Shown one piece after another: positions 9,919 through 18,051 of a stretch of DNA of 39,705 bases (its first letter is position 1; every line of letters starts with the position of its first letter). Under the pieces are notes generated by a model, which saw only the letters and a list, made by a program, of their open reading frames with translations, was not told where the DNA came from and made no database searches. This stretch comes from an uncultured Fibrobacter sp. (GTDB lineage: Bacteria; Fibrobacterota; Fibrobacteria; Fibrobacterales; Fibrobacteraceae): contig CAMKLO010000032.1 in the NCBI GenBank assembly GCA_946413655.1, forward strand, positions 1 to 39,705. The letters are read 5' to 3'. Position numbers and translations under genes: made by a program.

Positions 9919-12900
9919 ATGGATTTTGGAAGTTATGGTAAGACTTGGTGGGCAAACAAGTGGCTTTGCTCGATTCTTGCGACGGCAAGTGAGCAGGCTA
10001 TTTTGCAGGGGCTCAAGTTTGCATCGCGCGGTCAAGTCACAAGCGTCGATATCGTCGATAACCGCGTGATTTCCGTGGTGAAAGGCCCGAATGGCGGGCT
10101 GCACAACAATTACATCGTCTTCCCAAAATTTTCAAAAGAATCTTCCGAAATCTTCGTGAGCTTTTTAAAGCAGCAACCCGCGGAACTTTTGGCATTAAAC
10201 AACAAGGCATTGAGTCCGTCACTCGAACTCTTGATGAGCAAAAGCGGGCTCCAGCTTTTTGACGACCCGGCGAAAGTCAACATGGGCTGCGACTGTCGCG
10301 ACGAACGCCCATGCAAGTACCTTGTCGCCACGTTCTTGAAAATTGCAGAACAGGCGGACAAGGAACCTAACATCCTTTTCAAGATTCACGGGCTCGACCT
10401 TGAATTTATCAAAGACTTCAAACCGGATGCGATGGAGATGGAAGCGCCCGCCGAAGCGAATCTCGTGAGGTCGTTCAGTAAGGCGACAAGACTTGTGAGT
10501 TCGAGTGCTGAAAATGATGCCGGAAACGCATACGCATCCGCTAACGGGAATGCCGCCGAAGGCTCGGGAAGTGCAAACGAGAACCGTGCCGGGAATGAAA
10601 ATGGGGACAGCGCCGGGGGTAGCGTTGAACGCACGGAACGTGAAGAACAAAACGCAGCCGAACTCAGCCACGCCGAAGACGCAAGCGCTAGTTTATTCGG
10701 CGGATATAAAGGCTCGGGTCGCGAATCGCTAAACAGCATCCCGCCCAAGCAACTGCCGACATTCGATTTCAAAAGTTGGAAGGACTACTCGCATATTCTG
10801 CCTGCGATGTTGCAAAACTTCCCCAAGTTCTGCCCCGCCGGAAACTTCCGCAAGAGCTTTACCGATGAACTCCAAGCGTGCCACAAATTCTTTTGCGACT
10901 TCGAGAACTTCGACATTTTCTCGGAACATTTCCGCGTGAACAATGCCAAGACCTTCCTCATGGAAAACGAACAGTTGCGGCTTTTCCACAAGCCCGGATG
11001 GCACTGGAAATTCGAACAGTCGATGGCTGACAAAGTCATCAACAGCAACCTCACCGTCACGAACGTAATGGGCGCACTTTGCTGCCTTAGCGCTGGCAAT
11101 TTTTCGTGGCACCATTACTCTGTGAGATACTTGCACCTGATGTTGCAAGTGGCATTTTACCTTGTGCGAACAGGAGCCATTTACCCGCAAGTATTTTGGA
11201 TTGGAAAAGAAGTGGCGCAGATGCGCTGGCTCCCCGCCGAAATGCTCCCTGAAATTCTGCATATCGTCGCAGACCTTGAAGTGACAGCACCGCGAGAACT
11301 TGCATGGACAAGCAAGGACGAATCATTTTACGAAATTGTAGAACCCGCCGAGCACATACTTTCACTGTTCATTTCTCAGCTTTTAAAATTCGCTCGCACA
11401 TACAAGACGCCTCTCAAGACGAATCACGGCAATTTGCTTTCGTTCTTTTTCGATAGCGTCTCTGGCAAACTCGCGAACAACGCCCATGCGATTCCGGGAA
11501 AAATACAGCAATGGCTTTCGGTGTATTCTTGCCTCGGTTGCCGTACGCAAATTCTCTTTGTCTGCAGCGAAATGGACGAAGATGTTGCGCTGGATGTTTT
11601 TGTACTCGATGAAGACGGAACAGCAACGAGCGTTGCCGGGAATGCCGCGGGACTGCTAAATGTCGCGAAACGCACGCCGCTTTCGGAACTTTTCGAGAAT
11701 AACGATTCGCGCCTGCTCTCGATTATGAGCGTTCTGAATGGCATCGCCGACGGATTCAAGCCACTTGACGCTTATTTGGAACGCCGTGCGAGCGAACCAA
11801 TTTTGATGCGTGGCGCAGAGCTCCTCGACTTTTTGCAGGATTGCCTTAAAAAGCTCCAACTGTTCGGCATCCAAACGGAAATCCCAAAGAACTTGTTGAA
11901 CATAGGCAAACCCAAGCCCAAGATGCGTTTGCAAGGCAGCATGAGCTTTGGAGCATTTACAGCCGGCGACCTGCTAGACTTTGATTGGGAAATCGCCATC
12001 GGTGACGAAAACATTTCGGCAAAGGAATTTTTGGAGCTCGCCGAACAAGCGGACGGACTTTTAAAATACAAGTCGAGTTACGTGCAAATTACCGAACAGG
12101 ATTTGCAATCCATCCGCGATAAAATTGAAGGCAAGTCTAGTGAGTCTGCGAAAAAAGGCAAAAAAGCCGCCGGAAATGCCGAAGGAACCGCCACCAAGAG
12201 CACCACAGGAGACGCCGCGACTTCCACCGACGAAATCCTCGAAGAAGATTCCATTCCAGAAATCACGCAAGCCAAACTCGTACAAGCGTGCTTCACCGGC
12301 GAATGCGACAACATCCCCGTCGAAATGGCGAGCGATTTCAAACAACAGTTCGACGCCTGGCGTGCCGAAACGGACATTCCCTTGCCTGAACATTTGAACG
12401 CAACACTCCGCCCCTACCAAATTCGCGGATACTCCTGGATGTACAAAAATTTGGAAATCGGATTCGGTTGCATTCTCGCCGACGACATGGGCCTCGGCAA
12501 GACGCTACAAGTCATCACGTTCCTCCTCAAGATGAAACAGGAAGACAAATTCGCAGAGAAAAAAGCCATCGTCGTGATGCCCGCCGGCCTCCTTTGCAAC
12601 TGGCAAGTCGAAATTAAGAAGTTCGCGCCAGACCTCACGTTTTTTGCGTATCACGGCGGCCGCCGCGACCTCGAAAAATTCAATGCCGACGTTTTGCTCA
12701 CGACATACGCCACATTCCGCAAGGACTTCGCCGAACTCGACAAACACGAATGGCAAACGATTATCATCGACGAAGCGCAAAACATCAAGAACGCCGACAG
12801 CGAACAGAGTAAATTGCTCCGCCGGATGCGCGCGCCCATGAAAATTGCGATGAGCGGCACGCCTGTCGAAAACCGCCTCATGGAATTCTGGACCATCATG

Positions 12901-14067
12901 GACTTCACGAACCGCGGATTCTTCCCCAGCGCAAGCGAATTCCGCGAAAAGTTCGAAACGCCCATTCAAAAGAACGGCAACCAAATCGTCGCAGAAACAT
13001 TCCGCAAAATCACGGCACCGTTCATGCTGCGCCGCCTCAAGACCGACAAGAGCATCATCAGCGACTTGCCTGATAAAATCATTCAGGACGAATACGCCGA
13101 GCTCACGAAACCGCAGGCGGCACTGTACAAACGCACTCTCGACCACTTCCTCGCAGAACTCGAAGAAGAACAACAACTGAGCGAAAAGGCGAACGACGCA
13201 CACGCCCTATTCAAACGCAAGGGCATTATCTTGCAGATGATTCTCGCCCTCAAGCAAATCTGCAATCACCCCGCCACATTCCTGAAGGGATTAGACGAGA
13301 GTAGAAAGACGAGAGACGAGAGAGATGCTGCGGCGGTCCCTACAGAAAACGCAGATTCCCCGTCCCAGCGTCATCCTGACGACCATCGGGAGGAAGACTA
13401 CCTTAAAGGCGAGTGTCGCGACCAAGCAGGCTTGGGCATGACCGAGCCCAAAGGGAGGGGCGAAGCCCCATCCAGTGAAGTCTTGGACAACGCTTCCATC
13501 GCAGTGATGCCCAAGAATTCCAACAAACTCGAATCCGGCAAGATGCAAATGCTCCTGGACCTCCTTACATCCATCCAAGAGCAAGGCGAAAAAACGCTCA
13601 TCTTCACGCAATTCGCCGAAATGGGTCACCTGCTGAAATCCACCATCGAAGAGGAACTCGGCCTCCGCACGCATTTCTACCACGGCGGTTGCACACAAAC
13701 GCAGCGCTCCGAAATGATCCAGGACTTCCAAGGGAATCCAGATTGCAAAGTGCTCATTCTTTCGCTGAAGGCAGGCGGCACCGGACTCAACCTCACCGCC
13801 GCATCGCAAGTCATCCATTACGATTTGTGGTGGAACCCAGCCATCGAAGCGCAAGCCACCGATCGCGCCTTCCGTATCGGTCAAAAGCGCAACGTCCAAG
13901 TCCACCGCTTTATCACCAAAGGCACATTCGAAGAGAAAATCAACGCCCTCCTCGAAACCAAAAAAGCCATTGCCAACTTGACCGTGAACGCCGGCGAAAC
14001 ATGGCTCGCCGACATGGACGACAAGCAACTCGCCGAAGTCTTCTGCCTAGACAACACGATTGTGTAG
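9919..14067 (+). CDS. SWIM domain SNF2-family DEAD/DEAH helicase
   Basis: A 1382-residue SNF2-type DNA translocase. The N-terminal part has a SWIM-like zinc motif, Cys124-x-Cys126-x5-Cys132-x-Tyr134, in which the usual final His is Tyr. The helicase core begins near residue 830: Walker A DDMGLGKT (Lys861), Walker B IIDEAQ (951-954), motif III MSGTPVEN, then the C-terminal lobe with LKAGGTGLNLT and QATDRAFRIGQ. Two low-complexity stretches lie near residues 195-260 and 737-772. A third foreign stretch of about 70 residues (around 1126-1195) sits between the NHPATFLK segment and the SGKMQMLLDLL helix, where relatives have a short loop, and is encoded by dispersed repeats. The family remodels protein-DNA complexes; the target here is unknown. 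Confidence 0.9.
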   Translation: MDFGSYGKTWWANKWLCSILATASEQAILQGLKFASRGQVTSVDIVDNRVISVVKGPNGGLHNNYIVFPKFSKESSEIFVSFLKQQPAELLALNNKALSPSLELLMSKSGLQLFDDPAKVNMGCDCRDERPCKYLVATFLKIAEQADKEPNILFKIHGLDLEFIKDFKPDAMEMEAPAEANLVRSFSKATRLVSSSAENDAGNAYASANGNAAEGSGSANENRAGNENGDSAGGSVERTEREEQNAAELSHAEDASASLFGGYKGSGRESLNSIPPKQLPTFDFKSWKDYSHILPAMLQNFPKFCPAGNFRKSFTDELQACHKFFCDFENFDIFSEHFRVNNAKTFLMENEQLRLFHKPGWHWKFEQSMADKVINSNLTVTNVMGALCCLSAGNFSWHHYSVRYLHLMLQVAFYLVRTGAIYPQVFWIGKEVAQMRWLPAEMLPEILHIVADLEVTAPRELAWTSKDESFYEIVEPAEHILSLFISQLLKFARTYKTPLKTNHGNLLSFFFDSVSGKLANNAHAIPGKIQQWLSVYSCLGCRTQILFVCSEMDEDVALDVFVLDEDGTATSVAGNAAGLLNVAKRTPLSELFENNDSRLLSIMSVLNGIADGFKPLDAYLERRASEPILMRGAELLDFLQDCLKKLQLFGIQTEIPKNLLNIGKPKPKMRLQGSMSFGAFTAGDLLDFDWEIAIGDENISAKEFLELAEQADGLLKYKSSYVQITEQDLQSIRDKIEGKSSESAKKGKKAAGNAEGTATKSTTGDAATSTDEILEEDSIPEITQAKLVQACFTGECDNIPVEMASDFKQQFDAWRAETDIPLPEHLNATLRPYQIRGYSWMYKNLEIGFGCILADDMGLGKTLQVITFLLKMKQEDKFAEKKAIVVMPAGLLCNWQVEIKKFAPDLTFFAYHGGRRDLEKFNADVLLTTYATFRKDFAELDKHEWQTIIIDEAQNIKNADSEQSKLLRRMRAPMKIAMSGTPVENRLMEFWTIMDFTNRGFFPSASEFREKFETPIQKNGNQIVAETFRKITAPFMLRRLKTDKSIISDLPDKIIQDEYAELTKPQAALYKRTLDHFLAELEEEQQLSEKANDAHALFKRKGIILQMILALKQICNHPATFLKGLDESRKTRDERDAAAVPTENADSPSQRHPDDHREEDYLKGECRDQAGLGMTEPKGRGEAPSSEVLDNASIAVMPKNSNKLESGKMQMLLDLLTSIQEQGEKTLIFTQFAEMGHLLKSTIEEELGLRTHFYHGGCTQTQRSEMIQDFQGNPDCKVLILSLKAGGTGLNLTAASQVIHYDLWWNPAIEAQATDRAFRIGQKRNVQVHRFITKGTFEEKINALLETKKAIANLTVNAGETWLADMDDKQLAEVFCLDNTIV
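13291..13500 (+). repeat. Dispersed repeats absorbed in frame into the SNF2 gene
   Basis: Positions 13291-13325 read TTAGACGAGAG...AGACGAGAGACGAGAGAG, a copy of the TAGACGAAAGA-type repeat found after stop codons elsewhere in the window. Positions 13369-13385 carry the CGTCATCCTGACGACC arm of the palindromic repeat, followed by GC-rich sequence to about 13500. The reading frame stays open throughout. The encoded charged, low-complexity peptide has no counterpart in SNF2 relatives. Confidence 0.65.
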
Positions 14068-14089
14068 AAATTTTAGTCGAAGCTTATAT

Positions 14090-14097
14090 TATATTTA
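14090..14097 (+). promoter_or_regulatory. TATATTTA box upstream of the split-barrel gene
   Basis: TATATTTA matches the -10-like box seen at several other starts in this window. Unlike those, it lies 32 nt before its ATG, which has its own GAGG ribosome site. The -35 region is not clear. Confidence 0.35.
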
Positions 14098-14129
14098 AAT
14101 TTTGAATTGAATGAAAAAGTTGAGGTAAA

Positions 14130-14669
14130 ATGCGGCGTAAAGACAGAGAAGTTTTAGGCGACGAAAACATCGCGAAGATTATCGAACAATGCACGACTTG
14201 CCATGTCGCGATGACAGATGATGCCGATGCAAGCATGCCCTACGTAATTCCGCTGTCGTTCGGATACAGCCTAAACGATGGCGTTCTGGAGCTGTATTTT
14301 CATTGCGCTCATGTCGGCAAAAAACTCGACTGCATCCGCAAAAATCCGAATGTTGCATTCAGCATGAGCGTCGAAAACCGCATCGAAATTCACGAAGATG
14401 TTTATTGCAAAAGCGGGCGCTTTTATGCAAGCGTCGTCGGGCAGGGCAAGGCGGAAATCGTCGAGGATAGCGCCGAGAAATGCCGCGGGCTCTCGCTCCT
14501 GATGGAACGGCAAGCTGCAGGCGCCCCGCAATCCTCAGGTTCCGCGCATTCCACACAATCCGCCGCATCGCACAAGTTCGAATTCACACCCGAGCAGGCC
14601 GCCACCGTGACAGTATTCAAAATAACGAGCACGAATTTCACCGGCAAAGCGAAAAACGACAATGCGTAA
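14130..14669 (+). CDS. Pyridoxamine 5'-phosphate oxidase-like flavin split-barrel protein (NimA-like)
   Basis: A 179-residue cytoplasmic protein of the FMN-binding split-barrel superfamily, in the group annotated as pyridoxamine 5'-phosphate oxidase family or 5-nitroimidazole reductase-like (Nim). The family signature is visible: an N-terminal MRRKDREV helix, a strand with YVIPLSFGY, then FHCAHVGKKLDCIRKNP, the usual cofactor-binding segment. A Ser/Ala-rich insertion (around residues 131-150) interrupts the C-terminal part. The ATG at 14130 is set by GAGG five bases upstream. Relatives bind FMN or haem and reduce small molecules. True PdxH activity is unlikely because the PdxH C-terminal motif is absent; the substrate is open. 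Confidence 0.78.
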   Translation: MRRKDREVLGDENIAKIIEQCTTCHVAMTDDADASMPYVIPLSFGYSLNDGVLELYFHCAHVGKKLDCIRKNPNVAFSMSVENRIEIHEDVYCKSGRFYASVVGQGKAEIVEDSAEKCRGLSLLMERQAAGAPQSSGSAHSTQSAASHKFEFTPEQAATVTVFKITSTNFTGKAKNDNA

Positions 14670-14776
14670 ATCTTTCTCCGTAAACGTAAGGAACCAACAA
14701 CGCAAAAATAATCGCACACAACAAAGCAATCAAAAGTCTTATTATGAATTTTTTCTTCTTCATTTATTTCGTTCCT

Positions 14777-15244
14777 CTATTTTGATTTCACTTTTTCTTT
14801 GATGAAGAAAAAGTGTAAATCCCCGCTAGGTTCATTTTCTCTTTGTACTATATTGGTCCCATTCACACAAAAAACTTGTGTTTCTTCAATCATCCAATTT
14901 CCAGGGAATTTTTTCGTAAGCCATTCCTTATATTTCTCGCGAAACGGAACCAACTTGTACACAAAATAACACAGAGAATCACAAATTTTAGGATTTTCTT
15001 GGAGATTCCCGTCTGTTATAGGACAGTAATATCGGTCAACGAGACCTAATCGATAATGGATCGAATCACCCTCATCTCGTTTAAATTTTTCGATATACTT
15101 TAAAACAGAATCGGCATCTACATAGTCAGGGCAATACACGCCATTTACAACTTTATATTCAAGTTCTTTGTTATTCTTTTCACCTTGTCCAAAAACAAGA
15201 CAAAAAGAAGAAAGCAACAATAAAAAAAGCAACTTTTTATTCAT
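14777..15244 (-). CDS. Hypothetical exported protein
   Basis: Not recognised. The 155-residue product starts MNKKLLFLLLLSSF, a clear Sec signal peptide with a probable cleavage after VFG, and is then a compact mixed-charge domain with several Cys residues (YCPDY, YYCPI, CDSLCYF, FCVNG) that could form disulfides in the periplasm. The ATG at 15244 overlaps the TAA of the upstream gene as TAATG, indicating translational coupling; AAGGA lies about 11 nt upstream. The region is more AT-rich than the translation operon beside it. Nothing was seen in the 107 bp between its stop and the split-barrel gene. Confidence 0.65.
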   Translation of the reverse strand: MNKKLLFLLLLSSFCLVFGQGEKNNKELEYKVVNGVYCPDYVDADSVLKYIEKFKRDEGDSIHYRLGLVDRYYCPITDGNLQENPKICDSLCYFVYKLVPFREKYKEWLTKKFPGNWMIEETQVFCVNGTNIVQRENEPSGDLHFFFIKEKVKSK

Positions 15245-15690
15245 TAGAATAGAATTCCTTCTTTTATATTGTAGCAAGCACCTGAATTATTCACATCAAT
15301 CCACGCATTTTCCCATATAGGAAAGCCATCTATTTCTGCATTGTAATAATAGTCATAATCAACAAGAACAAAATTTAAAGAATCTATTTCTGCAACTTCA
15401 GCCTTCGAATTCCATTTTTCTATACAATAACTAAAGGCATCCTCTGAAATACTACGCACAACATAAACAAAGGAATCTTCTTCAACACTGCAATAGTTTG
15501 AATTATCACAATGATTTTTTCGTCCAGATGTATTAAAGATCTTTTTCGCAATATCTTTATCTAACCGGCAAGGATAAGGAACAGGGACGTCGCTATCCGA
15601 ACAAAGAGGGCTTTGACTCTGTTTTGGATGAGTAAAACAAGAACAGAGAATCAAGCATAGTGAAAGAATTAAATGCTTTGAAATCCTCAT
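15244..15690 (-). CDS. Hypothetical lipoprotein
   Basis: Not recognised. About 148 residues with an N-terminal lipoprotein signal (MRISKHLILSLCLILCSC; the LCSC lipobox places the lipidated Cys near residue 18). The mature part contains scattered Cys pairs and a Tyr/Asp-rich segment (VDYDYYYNAEIDG). The ATG at 15690 gives the most typical signal peptide; an ATG at 15708 with AGG nine bases upstream is a real alternative. It follows ribF by a few dozen bases and is coupled to the next exported protein by TAATG. The pair is AT-rich, which may mean a lineage-specific addition to the end of the translation operon. Confidence 0.62.
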   Translation of the reverse strand: MRISKHLILSLCLILCSCFTHPKQSQSPLCSDSDVPVPYPCRLDKDIAKKIFNTSGRKNHCDNSNYCSVEEDSFVYVVRSISEDAFSYCIEKWNSKAEVAEIDSLNFVLVDYDYYYNAEIDGFPIWENAWIDVNNSGACYNIKEGILF

Positions 15691-15725
15691 ATAACTGACG
15701 ACATTCATTAAGAAAGGCCTGATTT

Positions 15726-16619
15726 CTATTCGGCCCAATGGTTTCCGTTGTAATTCTTAGCGGTGTCAGCGTCCATGCCAATCTGGCGGACCAAATCTTC
15801 GATGCTTGCGAACTTCTTTTCGGGGCGCAAGAAGGCGAGCAAGTCTAGCGCTAAATGCTGGCCGTAAATGTCTTCGTTAAAGTCAAGCAGATACGCTTCG
15901 ACCGCAAGGTTATGCGTTCCGGGCGTTGTCGGTTGCGTTCCGATGTTTACGACAGAGCGGAAAATGCGACCGTCCGAGAGTCTAGCGCTTGCCACATACA
16001 CGCCGCTTTTCGGCAAGAACTTGTACTGACCAACTTCAACATTCGCAGTCGGGAAACCGATGGTGTGGCCAAGACGCTTACCAACTACGACGGTTCCAGA
16101 CAAGCGATACGGGCGGCCCAGATACGTCTGCGCACGGTCCACATCACCGTTCAAAAGAGCATTCCGCACAGCAGAAGAACTCACGCGTTCGCCCTTGTGG
16201 AGCACAATCGAAAGCATTTGCGTACTTAGTTCCGGGAACGCCTCAGTAATCGTCTCGTAATTGCCCTTGCCACCAGCACCAAAACAATGGTCATGCCCAA
16301 AGAACATCGACGCGACATTGCGTTTTTCAATCAGCTCTGTGCGGACAAACTCGTCAAACGGGAGTTTCGCCATCTCGTGCGTAAACGGCAAAACTAAAAA
16401 TTCAAGTCCAAAGCTTTCGATAAATTCGCGTTTTTCTTCGGTCGTCGTGAGGAGCAGCGGATCGCCCGGCCCGCGCAAAACGTAATTGGAATGCGGTTCA
16501 AAGCTGATGACGGTCGGCTGCAAACCATTCACTTCGGCGACCGCCTTGAGCGTGCGGAAAAGCGCCTGGTGCCCCAAATGGCATCCATCAAAATTACCCA
16601 TTGTCACAGCGCGTTTCAT
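15726..16619 (-). CDS. ribF: Bifunctional riboflavin kinase/FAD synthetase
   Basis: Converts riboflavin to FMN and then FAD. The 297 residues hold an N-terminal nucleotidyltransferase domain with GNFDGCHLGH (the ATP-binding HxGH-type motif), FFGHDHCFG and SSSAVRNALLNGD, and a C-terminal kinase domain with GKRLGHTIGFPTANV (the PTAN motif) and SGVYVA. The ATG at 16619 has AAGGA at a suitable distance; the GTG two codons earlier sits too close to that site. It closes the conserved order rimP-nusA-infB-rbfA-truB-ribF, 67 bp after truB. Confidence 0.95.
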   Translation of the reverse strand: MKRAVTMGNFDGCHLGHQALFRTLKAVAEVNGLQPTVISFEPHSNYVLRGPGDPLLLTTTEEKREFIESFGLEFLVLPFTHEMAKLPFDEFVRTELIEKRNVASMFFGHDHCFGAGGKGNYETITEAFPELSTQMLSIVLHKGERVSSSAVRNALLNGDVDRAQTYLGRPYRLSGTVVVGKRLGHTIGFPTANVEVGQYKFLPKSGVYVASARLSDGRIFRSVVNIGTQPTTPGTHNLAVEAYLLDFNEDIYGQHLALDLLAFLRPEKKFASIEDLVRQIGMDADTAKNYNGNHWAE

Positions 16620-16664
16620 TTTCACAATCCTTCAAATACCGTAGCAATCTAATATCAATGACAA

Positions 16665-16686
16665 GGTCCCTGAGCCTGCCGAAGGG
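16665..16686 (-). repeat. Short repeat fragment abutting the truB stop codon
   Basis: The string ends CTGAGCCTGCCGAAGGG immediately before the truB stop codon. It has the look of the short, mobile, palindrome-half repeats common in bacterial intergenic DNA. No second copy was found in this window, so its repeat status rests on its form alone. Confidence 0.3.
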
Positions 16687-17697
16687 CTATTCATCCTCGC
16701 CCAAATAAAACTTGGGGCAAATGCGGCCCGGGTCATAAACGCCAAGCCCAATCACAAAGCCATCTTTATCAGCAGTAAAAATAAACTTTTCGAATCCCGG
16801 CTCCGTACTTAAATTTTCGACAGGAGTGTGCCACGGCACCCAATTTCCTAAACGAATCGCCTTGATTTGGTCATCATTCAGGCGCACCACCGGAAAATCA
16901 AGCACCTGATCGACAGGGAGCAAATGTTCCGGCGTAAGAGCGTCCCCGCGAACGGCACGGTCAACGGTCACTTCACCGATGCGGTGGCGACGAATCATCG
17001 AAACGCAGCCGCACGTTCCAAGCGCACGAGCCAAATCTCGACCGAGCGAACGGATGTACGTTCCCTTGCTGCAGTTGCATTCCAGGTCAAACGTGGCAAA
17101 GCACTTGCCGGTACAGCCTTCGGTTACAAATCCCTCGCCTATAATTTTGAGCGATTCGATATGGATGCGACGGGGCTTGAGTTCAATTTCACGACCACGA
17201 TTCATCAAGTCGCTGGCGCGATGACCGTTGATTTTCACGGCACAGTAATTCGGCGGGACTTGATCAATGTCGCCAATGAACTGCGGAAGGACGCGTTCCA
17301 AGTCTTCGCGGGTCACCGAAGGCGCACCGCACTGGATCCTTCGACTTCGCTCCGCTTCGCTCAGGATGACACCTTCAGAATGGCATTCAACCTCGCCTCT
17401 CTCGTCTCTCGTCTCTACTCTCTCATCTGCATGCACCACTTCCCCGTCCCATTCAAGGGTGTCAGTCTCGTAGCCCAGATGAAGGCGGAACGTATAGCAT
17501 TTATCCTTCGCCTCGACATACGGCAAAAGGCGCGTCGCACGGCCTGTAGCGGCAATGATGAGCCCGCTTGCACGCAAGTCAAGCGTCCCCGCATGGCCCA
17601 CACGCTTAGTACAAAAGACCCTTTTCAGAGGGAAAAGGGCCTTAAAAGATGTTTCACCTGCAATTTTGTCCAACAGGACGAAGCCGGAAGAGGCCAA
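16687..17697 (-). CDS. truB: tRNA pseudouridine-55 synthase with repeat-derived insertion
   Basis: Makes pseudouridine 55 in the T-loop of tRNAs. The 336 residues include the catalytic segment GHAGTLDLRASGL with Asp40, the YETDTL strand and QVPPNYCAVKINGHRA. The start is TTG at 17697, directly after the rbfA stop (TAATTG); AGGGG eight bases upstream supports it, and no ATG gives the complete N-terminus. Residues of roughly 90-123, between the ETDTLEWDGEVV region and the REDLERVLPQF helix, are extra compared with relatives and are encoded by two dispersed repeats (17331-17430). The insertion falls in a surface loop before the QVPP segment, so the enzyme is probably functional. Confidence 0.95.
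   Translation of the reverse strand: MASSGFVLLDKIAGETSFKALFPLKRVFCTKRVGHAGTLDLRASGLIIAATGRATRLLPYVEAKDKCYTFRLHLGYETDTLEWDGEVVHADERVETRDERGEVECHSEGVILSEAERSRRIQCGAPSVTREDLERVLPQFIGDIDQVPPNYCAVKINGHRASDLMNRGREIELKPRRIHIESLKIIGEGFVTEGCTGKCFATFDLECNCSKGTYIRSLGRDLARALGTCGCVSMIRRHRIGEVTVDRAVRGDALTPEHLLPVDQVLDFPVVRLNDDQIKAIRLGNWVPWHTPVENLSTEPGFEKFIFTADKDGFVIGLGVYDPGRICPKFYLGEDE
17331..17430 (-). repeat. Two dispersed repeats inserted in frame in truB
   Basis: Positions 17334-17370 are the palindromic-type repeat: on the coding strand it begins GTCATCCTGAGCGAAG and ends GAAGGATCC, giving the peptide GVILSEAERSRRIQ. Positions 17397-17430 are the other repeat type, AGAGACGAGAGACGAGAGAG on the coding strand, giving ETRDERGE. 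Both are read in frame without stops. Confidence 0.75.
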
Positions 17698-18051
17698 TTA
17701 AAGATCCCCTTTCTGCTTCAGTTCTGCAAGAATTTCTTCGATATGCATAGCGTGTTCGAGATTCTCGTCCAGAACGAACTTGAGTTCCGGAACCTTGAAA
17801 ATTTTCAAAGTCTTGCCCAAAACGCCACGGATAAAGCCGGCGGAGTTGTTGAGTCCGACAAGCGTATCACGCTTTTCTTTGTCGGAACCCATCACTGAGA
17901 CGAGAGCTTTTGCGTAGCTAAGGTCCTCAGTAATATCCACACGGGTAATGCTTGCGAGTGTGCTCACGCGCGGATCCTTCAAGCCTTTCTGAATAAGCTT
18001 TCCAATCTCTTCGCGGAATTGCTCGCCTAATCTATCTGTTCTACGAGTCAT
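17698..18051 (-). CDS. rbfA: Ribosome-binding factor A
   Basis: A 117-residue KH-fold protein that helps mature the 30S subunit and the 5' end of 16S rRNA. The sequence is typical: a DRLGEQFREEI start, DPRVSTLASITRVDIT, DLSYAKALVSVMG, and a C-terminal P-E-L-K-F-V-L-D-E-N-L-E-H segment before a short charged tail. Its ATG overlaps the infB stop (TAATG), and its own stop touches the truB TTG start, so the three are probably translationally coupled. Confidence 0.95.
   Translation of the reverse strand: MTRRTDRLGEQFREEIGKLIQKGLKDPRVSTLASITRVDITEDLSYAKALVSVMGSDKEKRDTLVGLNNSAGFIRGVLGKTLKIFKVPELKFVLDENLEHAMHIEEILAELKQKGDL

Noticed and set aside
16867..17898. 343-codon plus-strand open frame
   Set aside because: Antisense to truB and rbfA; no start signal or family resemblance.
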